Shown one piece after another: positions 1-37,044 of a stretch of 64,000 bases of DNA (position 1 is its first letter; each line of letters begins with the position of its first letter). Location of the stretch: assembly GCA_019925095.2 (NCBI GenBank), contig CM034406.1, positions 13,612,388 to 13,676,387 of the forward strand. Direction: 5' to 3'. A program made the translations under genes and the position numbers. Below the pieces are notes generated by a model. It was given only the letters and a program-made list of their open reading frames with translations. It did not search any database and was not told the DNA's origin. This DNA comes from Dendrolimus kikuchii. Its lineage: Eukaryota; Arthropoda; Insecta; Lepidoptera; Lasiocampidae.

Positions 1-891
1 ATGTGTAAATACTTGCAACAACTCAGAAGGGTTTATGGTAATAAAAGAACAGCAACTGGTCACATAGTTATAATCAGATAACTTTACGGTTTTAACACAT
101 TTATTACACTAACTTTAACACTCGACGAGCACTTTTAGAACACCTCGCCATCCCTCCAACAATTTAACAAAAACTTAGCATACTCGCACAACCGATAGCG
201 GATTGAATTCATTGATAAACTATTTTAATTAAAGTGTTATGAATGAAAAGAATTTAACACATTACTGTTTGGAAATTCCAGATAATATTTTATACAAGAT
301 ACTATTGAAAACACTATACTCAAAGTTTTACATATAATAAAACAAACCGAACACAGTACAAATCCATCGCGTCTGCCAACATAAAAATCAAATGTAATGA
401 ATACCGTCTATATAGAATTGAGAGATTTTGAATTATAATCTACACAATGACCTCATCATATTAAAGATAACACTGTTATATAAAGTTATGGTGAATTATA
501 CACAACTAACTACTCTATACAAAACAGGCGCTAATCACGGAATAAATAAAAATATAACATTATTATTCAATTAAGGAAATGGCCGATTGTATCGTTTAGA
601 AATAAGAGGGTACATAACAAAATTAATTATTAACTTTAAACGGAAACATGACAAGAACAACTATGCTACTAAATAACTGTAACAGATGGTAACAAGGCAT
701 TTTAACGCTCGTTCTTTTATATAAACATTGTCTTAGAATTTATTGTAAAATGTATCATCTAGGCAAATGACACATTTAGGTAAAAGGATTTGGTCAGAGT
801 TATTGGACGACTAAGCATTCCTAATATTCTTCTTCAATGGTACTGATTATTTATAATTTTAATTAATTAACTGCAAAGTTTAATTTACCAG
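1..891. other. Gene A intron (3' part); no other feature seen
   Basis: This AT-rich stretch ends in an AG acceptor at 890-891, directly before the last exon of gene A, so it is taken as the 3' part of that gene's last intron. I see no exon, transposon terminus or RNA gene in it. Confidence 0.5.
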
Positions 892-1136
892 GTGACAGAA
901 ACAAAACCATCCCCTGCGACGGTGATTCCGGTGGGGGTTTATATCTCAGATACAAAGGAATCAAAGGCGAGAATGACAAAGACCAGCCTATGAGACTGCG
1001 AGGTGTTTTCTCCGTATCACTTGAAAATAAAGACGACGACAGCTTATACGATTGTAATATTCAAGAGTATGTCGTATTCACTGATGTTGCCAAATTCACC
1101 CCGTGGATTAGAAATATTATGGAAACGTCACGATAG
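892..1136 (+). CDS. gd-like serine protease, gene A: terminal exon only (partial)
   Basis: This is the last exon of a secreted trypsin-fold serine protease whose other exons lie before the window. The exon starts in phase 1 after the AG at 890-891 and runs to TAG at 1134-1136. It encodes the active-site Ser motif C-D-G-D-S-G-G-G, then the closing beta strands (R-G-V-F-S-V-S-L) and the final helix ending in W-I-R-N. The layout, phase and C-terminal pattern C-N-I-Q-E-Y-V-V-F-T-D match the last exon of gene B at 32373-32587, so the two are paralogues in tandem. The residue six before the active Ser (chymotrypsin position 189) is Ile, not the Asp of trypsin-like enzymes. The gd-like assignment is transferred from gene B, which has the N-terminal domain. 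Whether upstream exons are intact cannot be seen. Confidence 0.85.
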
Positions 1137-1992
1137 TTTTTTGAAAATACTAATATGATTAATAAATTAAAATAATTTAAATTTTGTTAATTTTATTTGT
1201 TACATAGGTGTGCTTGTCACTTCGGTCATGCGGGACATGGACTTTCTATTCATATCATCCGAAATCTCCACATCGAAATGAACACATACGAAAATTTAGA
1301 TTTGAATTCCTGTTTTAGTGTGGGAATTTTTCTTTGAAATTTGAAACAAAAATTCTAAAAACGTCAATTTATTAGGAGGCCTTTTTTTGTATGTCCGTGA
1401 AGTGTGGGCTGTAATCTAACGACACAAACAAGAGAGTCGCAACGTTACTTTTCTCGTAACAATTCCACTTTTAAAACTTAATTTGACCGATCTGAACTTA
1501 CATACATAACGCTCCCTGCGTGCGTGTTTCTGATTAGCCAGGCTAAAACTAAAAAGGCTGCCTGAGCTCTGCCGCGTCTTGACGCTCGCTGAAATTTAGT
1601 CCATAATAAAAAAAATACTGTATTGAACCTGTATAATTAATCCACGCACTAGCTACTGTTTCCCAGTCAACTGTGTTGCGTGCTTCATCGAAAGTCACTT
1701 CACTTAGTTCCAGTAGTGGTAAACTGCAATTGCTTTCTACTTGGTTGGCTGGAATTTGTCGAAACAGCATCAAGTTACACATAAGAGTCAGGTTTTATTT
1801 CAACGTGATAGCCAATTATGTCATCTAACAACAGAAGAGGTTAGAGGGCATGATTAGACGACCACCCAAGGCCGCCTAACACGTAGCGGTGCCAAATCTG
1901 GACTCACACCTACATTTAGTTTAACTATTAAAATAAGGTCAAATAAAAATATTCCTTAAAAATGTTTTTTTTTTTTAGAAAATAATTATGGT
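1137..1992. other. Intergenic A-B, no recognised feature
   Basis: Apart from the gene A poly(A) signal I see nothing that can be named here. A 77-codon open frame on the minus strand (1549-1782) shows no recognisable motif and is treated as chance. Confidence 0.4.
1161..1166 (+). terminator. Poly(A) signal AATAAA, gene A
   Basis: A canonical AATAAA lies 25 bases after the gene A stop codon. It is the nearest such signal downstream and fits a very short 3' UTR. Confidence 0.5.
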
Positions 1993-2236
1993 ATCCATTT
2001 TTTTATTGCATGGGTTCAGTAGACAGGCAGACGGCCCACTCGATGAAAATCGGTTACTATCGCCTATGGTCATTTGCCACACCAAAGGTGCTACAAATGC
2101 GCTGCTGCTCTCTTAAAGGAGACTGGATCCTAGTCACTAATGCGGGAATAGGACTCAAGGTTGTTATGGCGACATACTCTAGACCAAGGGTGGTAGCCAT
2201 CCAGTCGGGTAAATTCCCTACCACCTGGCCTATTAC
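1993..2236 (-). repeat. rep-A interspersed repeat, diverged copy
   Basis: This is one of about ten copies in the window of a short interspersed repeat that I call rep-A. Its hallmark on the + strand is a T-rich start and TTGCA, then CAGACAGGCAGACGGCCCAC, then CTACAAATGCGCTGCTGCTC, ending in a CCATCCAGTCGGG block. The A-rich end lies on the minus strand, suggesting retroposition with its 3' end at the left. Apparent open frames inside it recur in every copy and are repeat-encoded shadows, not genes. The class (SINE, or the tail of a LINE) cannot be settled from these copies. Confidence 0.75.
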
Positions 2237-2329
2237 ATAAATAGGATTTTACCACTTGGTGATAATGTCACCCCGTCCAATCTTACAATTATTTCTACTT
2301 CCCTAAACTAAGTACACAGACATAATAAC

Positions 2330-3022
2330 TGAACCAGTAGTCGCGCCTTCCCAGAAAATGGAGAAGACTACTGTTCCAATTACTCACGGTATAATCGACC
2401 GGAATCTGACGCTGCAGCGTCTCGCTCCGGATACACTCCTCCAGCACGTAATGGATATCTTCAGTTTTTTAACATTCAGACCGGTTTGATGAATTAGAAA
2501 CCGTCATCATATGTTTGAACTTGTTTGAAGGAATCGGTCCGAAGCGAAGTCTTAGAAGAACTACTATAACAGTATTCCTGTCCAATTCTATGGTTGACAA
2601 ACCGTACCATGTGCGTCGAGGGAGTCGACATTGAATGGTTTTGTACCATATGCCCTTCGATAGTGATTACGTCAAAATATTCTTGTCACCGTTCTCTGAT
2701 ATGCACTTTAAGACAAGTCAATATTTCTGAGTGGTTTGTAGTTTTCGAGAACAATTATACAAGATACTGTCAGTCGTAGCCTGCCTCGCTGCTCTATCGT
2801 CTTCCTAATTGCCCGTGACGCCTCCGTGGGAGAGTATCCACTGGATGACCACTTCCTTTTTGCAGCATGAAGTTCACAGATGTTGTAGGCTATCGGGAGT
2901 CCTCGAAAAGTCGAGGTCGACCAAGCCAAATGCAAATAAGCTCCTTTGGAATCAGATAAAATTAAAGTTTTACTCATTTCTATAGTACCAATATATAATA
3001 GAGCTTCGAATACAGCTATCAA
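2330..3022 (-). pseudogene. Non-LTR retrotransposon fragment with RNase H remnant
   Basis: On the minus strand, 3022-2708 encodes a decayed RNase H segment with a D-S-K-G-A motif and R-G-L-P-I-A-Y, preceded by F-E-A-L-L-Y-I. Further along, around 2560-2390 in broken frames, are L-R-L-R-F-G and E-D-I-H-Y-V-L-E-E-C, the usual tail of the polyprotein in RNase H-bearing LINEs (I, R1 and relatives). Several frame breaks separate these blocks, so this is a dead 3' fragment. No reverse transcriptase domain is present. The clade cannot be decided from this piece. Confidence 0.65.
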
Positions 3023-4579
3023 CTCGCAATGTAAAATTTAAACCTGTGCACACATTTTTCAATATCTCACAATATTTTCGGCTGCTACTCAACTCACTGG
3101 TCGCGACCTGTCACCACCCATCACAATAGTGTAAGTGAATAAATAGGTGAGGTTATGTTTACCAAAAATAAATACTTCAAGAACTCCGGACCCTAGGAGT
3201 TACAGAAAGGGTAAATATACCTTCCCCTATACCCACTATGCCCACCCGTTACTTAAAATTCGTGCACCGGAAAGCTATAGATTTACCCCATTTTCTTAAA
3301 AAAGTTGTCCTTCTAAACATTCCATCCACTTCTTCCATATTTTTTCTTAAAAACGTTCATCTAAACATTGGACCGTAACCGGTAAACAACTATCATTACT
3401 CATTGCACGGCGCGCCCGACGCAGACGGCCATGCGTAAACAAGTTCTCGCACAATAAGAGTAGGTAGTTATAAAAAAGGTACCCGTTTGTTCTTTATTAA
3501 TGTCCATATGTATGTGTGAACTAAAACGTAGAGGGGGCGCCCCAGAAATTTTACCGTAGGAGCTGGTAATGCAAAAATCAGCATTGATTAGCAACTTTCA
3601 TAATAAGTAGGAACGAGGTAATTCTAACGATTTACAATGTATTAGATCAAAAAAACGGACAACTGAAATTCAATTGAGATCTTAAACTGAGGCCTACGGC
3701 CAGCACAGGAAAAACATTGTCTGACCAAGAAGTTCAATTAACAGTGACGGATCAATGTGCGGATTGTTATTTTGATTTAATGCCTGCCGTTTTTGTAAAT
3801 TAAATCAGCATTCTTAAAAATCGCAGTGAATCTTTCTACCAAACTATAAAGCGGCGGCGTTATGCTTGTTCCCTTCATAATTAGAAGTCTCCACATCGTG
3901 CGTTTGTGACAAACTTTAAAAATTAAGCAGTTCACCTTTTATGTCCCACCTGTAAATAAGAAATAAGACAAGTGCGTATTACTCCACGCACAATGAATGA
4001 TCCCAGATTCTTCATTTGACTATGGAAGCATTTAATTATAATCATTTTTTTTAAAGCCTTCTCAATTTTTATAAGATAAATTGAATATGTAATTAAAAAA
4101 TATCATCATCCTTTTTTTAATTTATTTTACAATATGCTTACATTCATATTTCCTGTATGTTCTCTCTTCTTATGGGATATATATACTTTGAGCCTTGTCC
4201 CATGTACGTTATTGAATTTAGGTATAATATTTTTGCATGCATCAGATGACGGTCTCATGTAATGGGGTCTAGTCTTCTTAACTAATAATTATGGTTTGTT
4301 AGATTCATGATATCTGTCTACCCAAGCGACTTCGTATATCGGAAAAAATTACATCGCCACAATCATGTATAGCGACTGCCCCTCAGTTTTATGTACTTCC
4401 ATTGTACATTGTACATCATTGTGTAGTAGCATTTACAATGTACCTAACCTTTTTGAAGCTAATCTATATAAATCTAAAAGTATCTAAGAAAGATCACTAT
4501 GAAATACATAACTACATAGTTGGGGAGACCGACGGACAAAGATCTTGATTGTACAAAGGGTTCACTTTGCTAAAATGGC
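3023..4579. other. Intergenic, no recognised feature
   Basis: I see no exon, terminal repeat or RNA gene in this stretch. It has AT-rich runs and short open frames without family motifs, including a 64-codon minus-strand frame at 3400-3594. Confidence 0.4.
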
Positions 4580-4672
4580 TTACAGGGCCCTAAAGAAGTC
4601 AACTTGACTCCGAACCCATGTCGTTGGGAAGAGACGCGGGTTTTTAGCCACTAAGCTACCAGGCAAGTCTAC
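4580..4672 (-). repeat. tRNA-derived SINE head (candidate)
   Basis: The minus strand carries an A-box-like TAGCTTAGTGG (4658-4648) and, about 30 bases on, a B-box-like GGGTTCGGAGT (4617-4607). Order and spacing fit an internal RNA polymerase III promoter of tRNA type. No cloverleaf or CCA-compatible acceptor stem is evident, so a SINE head is more likely than a functional tRNA gene. Confidence 0.5.
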
Positions 4673-4875
4673 CATGAAACTTTCCATAAAAACTCTATTA
4701 AATAAAAACGGGTAGCGAAAAAACCTTGTAACTTGCAATTAATTAAAATTCCCCGTTAAAATCAACACTTGACTGCAAGAATAAAAATGCCAAAAGCGTT
4801 CGGACACTTGTGGACACACTCGGGTTTTTCGAATTTCTTCTCGACATAAATTGCTAATACATCTCCAAGGCTTTC

Positions 4876-4915
4876 AACTCAGTCCCAAGCCGTCCTCAGT
4901 GTGTGTAACACGTGA
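4876..4915 (+). promoter_or_regulatory. Gene B core promoter: Inr + DPE/E-box-like block
   Basis: An arthropod initiator TCAGT (A+1 at 4881) is followed by GTGTGTGTAACACGTG, placing ACACGT at +28 to +33, where a downstream promoter element (consensus RGWYV) is expected, and forming an E-box CACGTG at 4909-4914. The predicted 5' UTR is 87 bases. The same two blocks at the same spacing occur before gene C (A+1 36755) and gene D (A+1 55502), which is the main reason for the call. No TATA box is obvious at -30. Confidence 0.6.
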
Positions 4916-4967
4916 CAGGTTTTGATAAATTATGTTTTACATTATTGATCATATATTTTAAATAGCG

Positions 4968-32587
<27,620 letters not shown>

Positions 32588-32748
32588 TTTTAATAAATTA
32601 ATTATATTCTCTGTTTATAAATAATTATTCATTTTTTCTGTACCGCCTACATCGTCTGATTAGCTAAGAATTCTCTGGAGGCGTCACGTTAAGCAATAAT
32701 GGCCGCCTATTGTTTTGGCAAAAAAGTATTGTATACATGCATTTTTCC

Positions 32749-32754
32749 AATAAA
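32749..32754 (+). terminator. Poly(A) signal AATAAA, gene B (candidate)
   Basis: CCAATAAAG lies 162 bases after the stop and is followed by GTGTTATATATT. Another AATAAA at 32592-32597 is only five bases after the stop; either may be used. Confidence 0.45.
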
Positions 32755-32759
32755 GTGTT

Positions 32760-33284
32760 ATATATTATTTGCCCGCCTGGGTGACTATTACCCCCTGAGA
32801 GATCTGCTCAATGCAAAAAATAAATATAAATCATTAGTTGTATGTGACTATGGTTGAATTCAAATAAATTACCGCGCTTAAAACCGTTAAAACGTAGTTT
32901 TATAATGTACAGTAGTGTCGAAAACTTAAAAAAATATAACGAGGTTTAATCCTTAAAAGTTTTGTCATACATATCGGTACAAAACTATCTACTTATTATG
33001 AATGAATCTTTATTTGTAGAAATATAGTTAATAGTTGTACATAAGAAGGTAACAAAGTGAAATGTTCTCACTGTATTAGACCTTACACATTATGCGGTCA
33101 TTCAAATATTTCAGTAATTGATCTTAAATGTAGAAACAAACATCACAACAATTCTAATATTAAAAACATAAATTGATTAATTAGTTATATTAAAATATAG
33201 AAATTAAACGTCAAGAAAACGAAATAAATGAAATGTAAAAAACCAAAAATATAAATAAAAATGTAATATAGGTATTAAAATAAC
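32760..33284. other. Intergenic B-C; nothing recognised
   Basis: AT-rich sequence without motifs, apart from rare short open frames. Confidence 0.35.
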
Positions 33285-33445
33285 ATCAGGAGCCTTAAGA
33301 ACAGACGAGCGTGCATGACAAGAGTTATGAATGTCAAAGAGGCAAGTGAGGTGTGTAAGAATAAGCCTAAATGGCACTCTGTTGTTCGTGCCTACCCCGC
33401 AAGGGAACTGGCGTGAAGTTATGTATGTATGTATGTATGTAAAAT
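33285..33445 (+). pseudogene. LINE polyprotein C-terminal fragment with (TATG)n tail
   Basis: Reads R-A-C-M-T-R-V-M-N-V-K-E-A-S-E-V-C-K-N-K-P-K then Y-P-A-R-E-L-A and TATG repeats; nearly the same as 63530-63685. Only the last approximately 50 codons remain. Confidence 0.7.
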
Positions 33446-34134
33446 AACATCTCTTTGTCGTACTTAAGAAAATCATTAACTGAGTATTATATCATTTTTT
33501 ACTTTTTTTTACATTGTTTCAACGGCAGTTCTCTGATCGATTCGTATGCATATTCATATTCATGTAACAGTTTTCATGAATGTGGTTGTTCTTGGGACAA
33601 AATCAAATACTAGTCTATTCCTATTTCTTATTGTACAACGTGGATATATAACTTTAGCTTTTATAAATAAATCAGTGTTACTTTTACAAACATACATATC
33701 TCGAAAATATACAAACAAGGCAACGGCAAGACGTTGAGAGATTTAAAATATTGTTTACATGATTTATACGGTGGAATGCCTACTATTTCTCTCAATACAT
33801 TTTTTCTATGCCAAAAAAGCTCTATTGAAATCTGTGCAATTACCCCATAATATTAATTCTCTAACCGACTGTACACCTGTAATCATCTCATGCAGGAGCA
33901 ATAAAACTTTATTCATTTATAATGTTTTTACGTTGAGTAAGTATTTTGGGAACTAAATAAAACATTGGATTGATTACTTTAGGAATAATCTCAGTTTCCT
34001 TTTGAGTACTTTTGGATATGAAAAAGTATTTTTCTTTGAGTTGTTTGGGAATTAATGTACGAGATTGAAGAATTAAAGACTTTTGGAACAAGTCTTCTAG
34101 AGTATGCCGCGATAACCATGAATTTTGTTCCGGA
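33446..34134. other. Intergenic; nothing recognised
   Basis: No recognisable element. Open frames at 33546-33956 are short and lack motifs. Confidence 0.35.
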
Positions 34135-34278
34135 ATTAGTAGCCAGGTTCCAGATCCTTCTTCGAGGCCGATAGCACATTAACAGCACCTTCGGTGTTAT
34201 AAATATCCATAGGCGACGGTAACTGCTTTCCATCAAGTGGGGCCGTCTGCCTGTCTGTTGTACACATGCAATAAAAAT
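34135..34278 (+). repeat. rep-A interspersed repeat, truncated
   Basis: GTAGCCAGGTTCCAG...CAGCACCTTCGGTGTT...CCATCAAGTGGGGCCGTCTG...TGCAATAAAAATAAAA. The A-rich end is on the right. Confidence 0.7.
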
Positions 34279-34374
34279 AAAACAAATTCTTTTCCGTAAA
34301 ATTTGATGTTTTCGTTCAGTAACGGATTGTCTGGCAGAGATGAATTGTGTGAAATATAACATGATAATTTGTGA

Positions 34375-34452
34375 TGTAACAGAACAGAGGACATTTGCTA
34401 GAATAGACGAGTATTAGAAGGAAAAACATTTTATGCCGACCCCAAATGATTT
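34375..34452 (+). pseudogene. LINE polyprotein C-terminal remnant
   Basis: GAAGGAAAAACATTTTATGC-CGACCCCAAATGA corresponds to the V-W-K-E-K-T-Y-C-A-D-P-K end of the fragment at 38425-38700. The homologous place in copy 2 is 53975-54060. Confidence 0.55.
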
Positions 34453-34498
34453 AAAGAAGGTAAAATATATAAATTTATCTTTATAGGCGCAATACGTA

Positions 34499-34930
34499 TG
34501 GTGGTACACCAGGCATCCACCATTTAATCATGATCATATCATATCATTCCCCAAAGCAACAAACCGAAGGCGGCCCTGCGGCGAGTACGATCCTGTGGAA
34601 CGATGACTCAACTGCAAGGGCCATCTTCGTCGTCAACAACAATCGAAGCCATATATAAGGCGCCCGCGGCACGCAGGAGACGCTCCAAGATCACCATCGA
34701 GATCACACGCTACTTAGTATTCGCGAAATCCAACCGCGGCACTCTCCACATTGAGGTTCTTTAAAATCAAAGCCATTCTCTATTTTAAACTGTATCCCTT
34801 GGGTAACATTAGAAGCAGTGAATATTAAAACATTGTAATTATCAGTAATAAATACTGTTTTCAATTAATCCACGTATCTGTTTGAACCCGGTACTGATGA
34901 ATAAGAAGACGCTCATTGCAACCATTATAC
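34499..34930 (+). repeat. Candidate solo LTR, absent from the paralogous segment
   Basis: Starting near TGGTACACCAGGCATCCACC, the block has a TATA box CATATATAAGGCGCCC (34650s), GC-rich leader-like sequence, AATAAATACTG as poly(A) signal (34848) and TTGAACCCGGTACTGATG near its end, an LTR-like order. Copy 2 of the duplication reads TTTATAGATGCAATG...AAGTCC with no such block, which supports an insertion. Exact edges and target duplication are unresolved. Confidence 0.5.
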
Positions 34931-35340
34931 AGCTAAGTATAGCATCACGCTGACAAACATGCGTGTAGGTGTGATCAGAGGTTCCATACTTACATGATAA
35001 CTCTGGTCATCGCTACATGCGTATACTTTCCATATAGGTTGTCGAATTAAACTGTGTGGAACAAAAAAAACAGATATTTGTGCCCACATCTTCATTTTCC
35101 TGTTAATAGTGGACACTAATTTACGGCAACAAGATTAATCAAAGATGTACTTCGATATTTTCGATGACCGATACGGGTATTTTTTATTTTTCAAGGTTTT
35201 CAAGTTCACATACCAGACATTTATACGTCATTATATACAAGTTAGACTTACATAAGGATGCAATGTCGCTCGTAGAAACATCGATATAAGAATATAATTT
35301 TACTAGTTCACATTTACAATATTATACTAAACAAAATAAT

Positions 35341-35653
35341 TGTTGCGGACAGAGAGCACTCCCCTGACCCGCCCGCCGGAGCACACCTACCCTCCACGCA
35401 CCGCATACCGCCGACGCCCATAGCTCGCGCAATTAGCTGCTAGGCGTTGGACGGGATGCGGGATATAGGAGCAGCATTGGAGGCTAAAAATTTTACAATT
35501 CTTCGACACAATTCTCATTGACGACTTACCACTCTCTCTCTCTCGATTCTTTGTAATTACGTACTTCTTTAATGTATATTTCTAATTTAATAATAATAAT
35601 CATACAGTCTATTATATCGAGTTTAATTTCCAAGCAAGAAGCAACTGCCACCA
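35341..35653 (+). repeat. Solo LTR, BEL/Pao-type, 313 bp
   Basis: It begins TGTTGCGG, a common BEL/Pao LTR start, and ends GCAACTGCCACCA. ATAAT is duplicated on both sides (35336-35340 and 35654-35658). No internal sequence remains, so it arose by LTR-LTR recombination. It is unrelated in sequence to the LTRs of the element at 20800-27743. Confidence 0.75.
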
Positions 35654-35675
35654 ATAATGGTCATACATACATTTT

Positions 35676-35912
35676 ATCCGTGCAACAACGGAAAAAGACT
35701 AATTCCTGCGGTCAGGTAGCCTGTTGTAAGAAGCGACAAAACAACCCAAAGTCAGCTTGTAGGGCATTGGCCCCACTGGATGGATACCACCCCTGGTCCA
35801 GAGTATGCCGCCATAAGAAGTTTGAGTTATATTCCGCCATCAGTGGCCAGGTTCCAGTTTCTCCTTCTAGGCCGGCAGCACATTGGCAGCACCTCTGGTA
35901 TTGGTAATGTCC
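35676..35912 (+). repeat. rep-A interspersed repeat
   Basis: Long copy including AATTCCTGCGGTCAGG and TGTTGTAAGAAGCGAC at its head and CAGTGGCCAGGTTCCAG in the core; it stops at GGTAATGTCC next to the T-rich start of the next copy. Confidence 0.7.
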
Positions 35913-36285
35913 ATTTTTTTTATTTTTTTTTATTGCAGGAGTTCAGCAGACAGGCAGACGGCCCACTTGATGGAAAGCGGTTACCATCGCCTATGGACAT
36001 TTGCAACACCAAAGGTGCTACAAATGCGCTGCTGCTCTCTTAAAGGAGACTGGAACCTGGTCAGTAATGCCGGAACACAACACAAGGTTGTTATGGCGAC
36101 ATACTCTAGACCAGGGGTGGTCGCCATCCAGACGAGCGAGTCATTAGTGACCAGGTTCCAGTCTCCCTTAAGAGAGCAGCAGCGCATTTGTAGCACCTTT
36201 GGTGTTGCAAATATCCATAGGCGATGGTAACCGCTTTCCATCAAGTGGGCCGTCTGCCTGGCAGCTGAACTCCTACAATAATAAA
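35913..36285. repeat. Inverted pair of rep-A copies (foldback)
   Basis: 35937-36069 and 36142-36274 are nearly exact reverse complements (about 133 bases), separated by a spacer of 72 bases with CCAGGGGTGGTCGCCATCC. As a result the same peptide frames appear on both strands. T-rich and A-rich ends lie outside, so two rep-A copies are joined head to head. Confidence 0.85.
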
Positions 36286-36749
36286 ATAAATCCCCTAATT
36301 TACGTAATAAATCCTACAACATATAACAAGGTTAAAAATAATGGGAAATCATGGCCCATGGTAAGATGACACAACAATCAACAAAATAAATTAAGTTATA
36401 AATGGTACAAGGGATTATAGACTATGTAACAAATCGCTGCCAGATGGGAGCGTGCCCAGAAGGCTGGTTGCATTGCCGCACTGTATAGCGATGCTTATTT
36501 GTTGAGCGATTAATAAATAAAATATTCATTTTATTTGCAAAATAAATTTGATTGATAGGCATATAAAAAGCTTTTTTTCTGGCTTTTCTGTAGGTATATA
36601 TATTATAGGTATATATAATTTTCTGTAGGTAAGTAGCAAAATGTAAAATATCAGTGTTGAAATTATCGAAACATCAATAAGACGATTGCATCCCTAAAAA
36701 TATACGTATCATGTATGACGCAGTCATCAGATAGTGTATATATATCTAT

Positions 36750-36790
36750 GCCTCAGTCCTAAACTAAGCTCGGTGTGTGTAGCACGTGAT
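36750..36790 (+). promoter_or_regulatory. Gene C core promoter: Inr + DPE/E-box-like block
   Basis: TCAGT (A+1 at 36755) then CTCGGTGTGTGTAGCACGTG. GCACGT lies at +28 to +33 and CACGTG at 36783-36788. The predicted 5' UTR is 71 bases. Spacing is identical to genes B and D. The preceding 100 bases (ATAAGACGATTGCATCCCTA, ATCATGTATGACGCAGTC) are conserved with gene D only. Confidence 0.6.
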
Positions 36791-36825
36791 CATATTTAAA
36801 ACTCAATTATATATTGTAGATAGTG

Positions 36826-37044
36826 ATGCGAATAATGGGATCCATTAACATCGTGTTAGGAACGTTTCTTATCCTCGTGTTGCACAATACTTCTGGTCAT
36901 CATGAGTCGCCCTGTCCAGAAACATTTACTCATAAACATGGAAATGGAAACGAAAGCTACGGCCTGATAACTATACGACCAAAGGGACCCGTGAACTTGG
37001 TTATTGTTAAAGCTAATTTCATAATACAAACGCACCTGCCCACT
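36826..37044 (+). CDS. Gene C exon 1
   Basis: The first ATG (36826) gives M-R-I-M-G; the codon before it is GTG. The exon ends H-L-P-T before GTGAGT. It differs from gene D exon 1 at only a handful of residues. Confidence 0.8.

Noticed and set aside
4580..4672. Functional tRNA gene
   Set aside because: A and B boxes are degenerate and no cloverleaf or acceptor stem can be drawn; a SINE head fits better.
35981..36244. 87- and 115-codon frames on both strands with the same peptide
   Set aside because: They are rep-A repeat sequence in an inverted pair and recur in all rep-A copies, so they are not genes.
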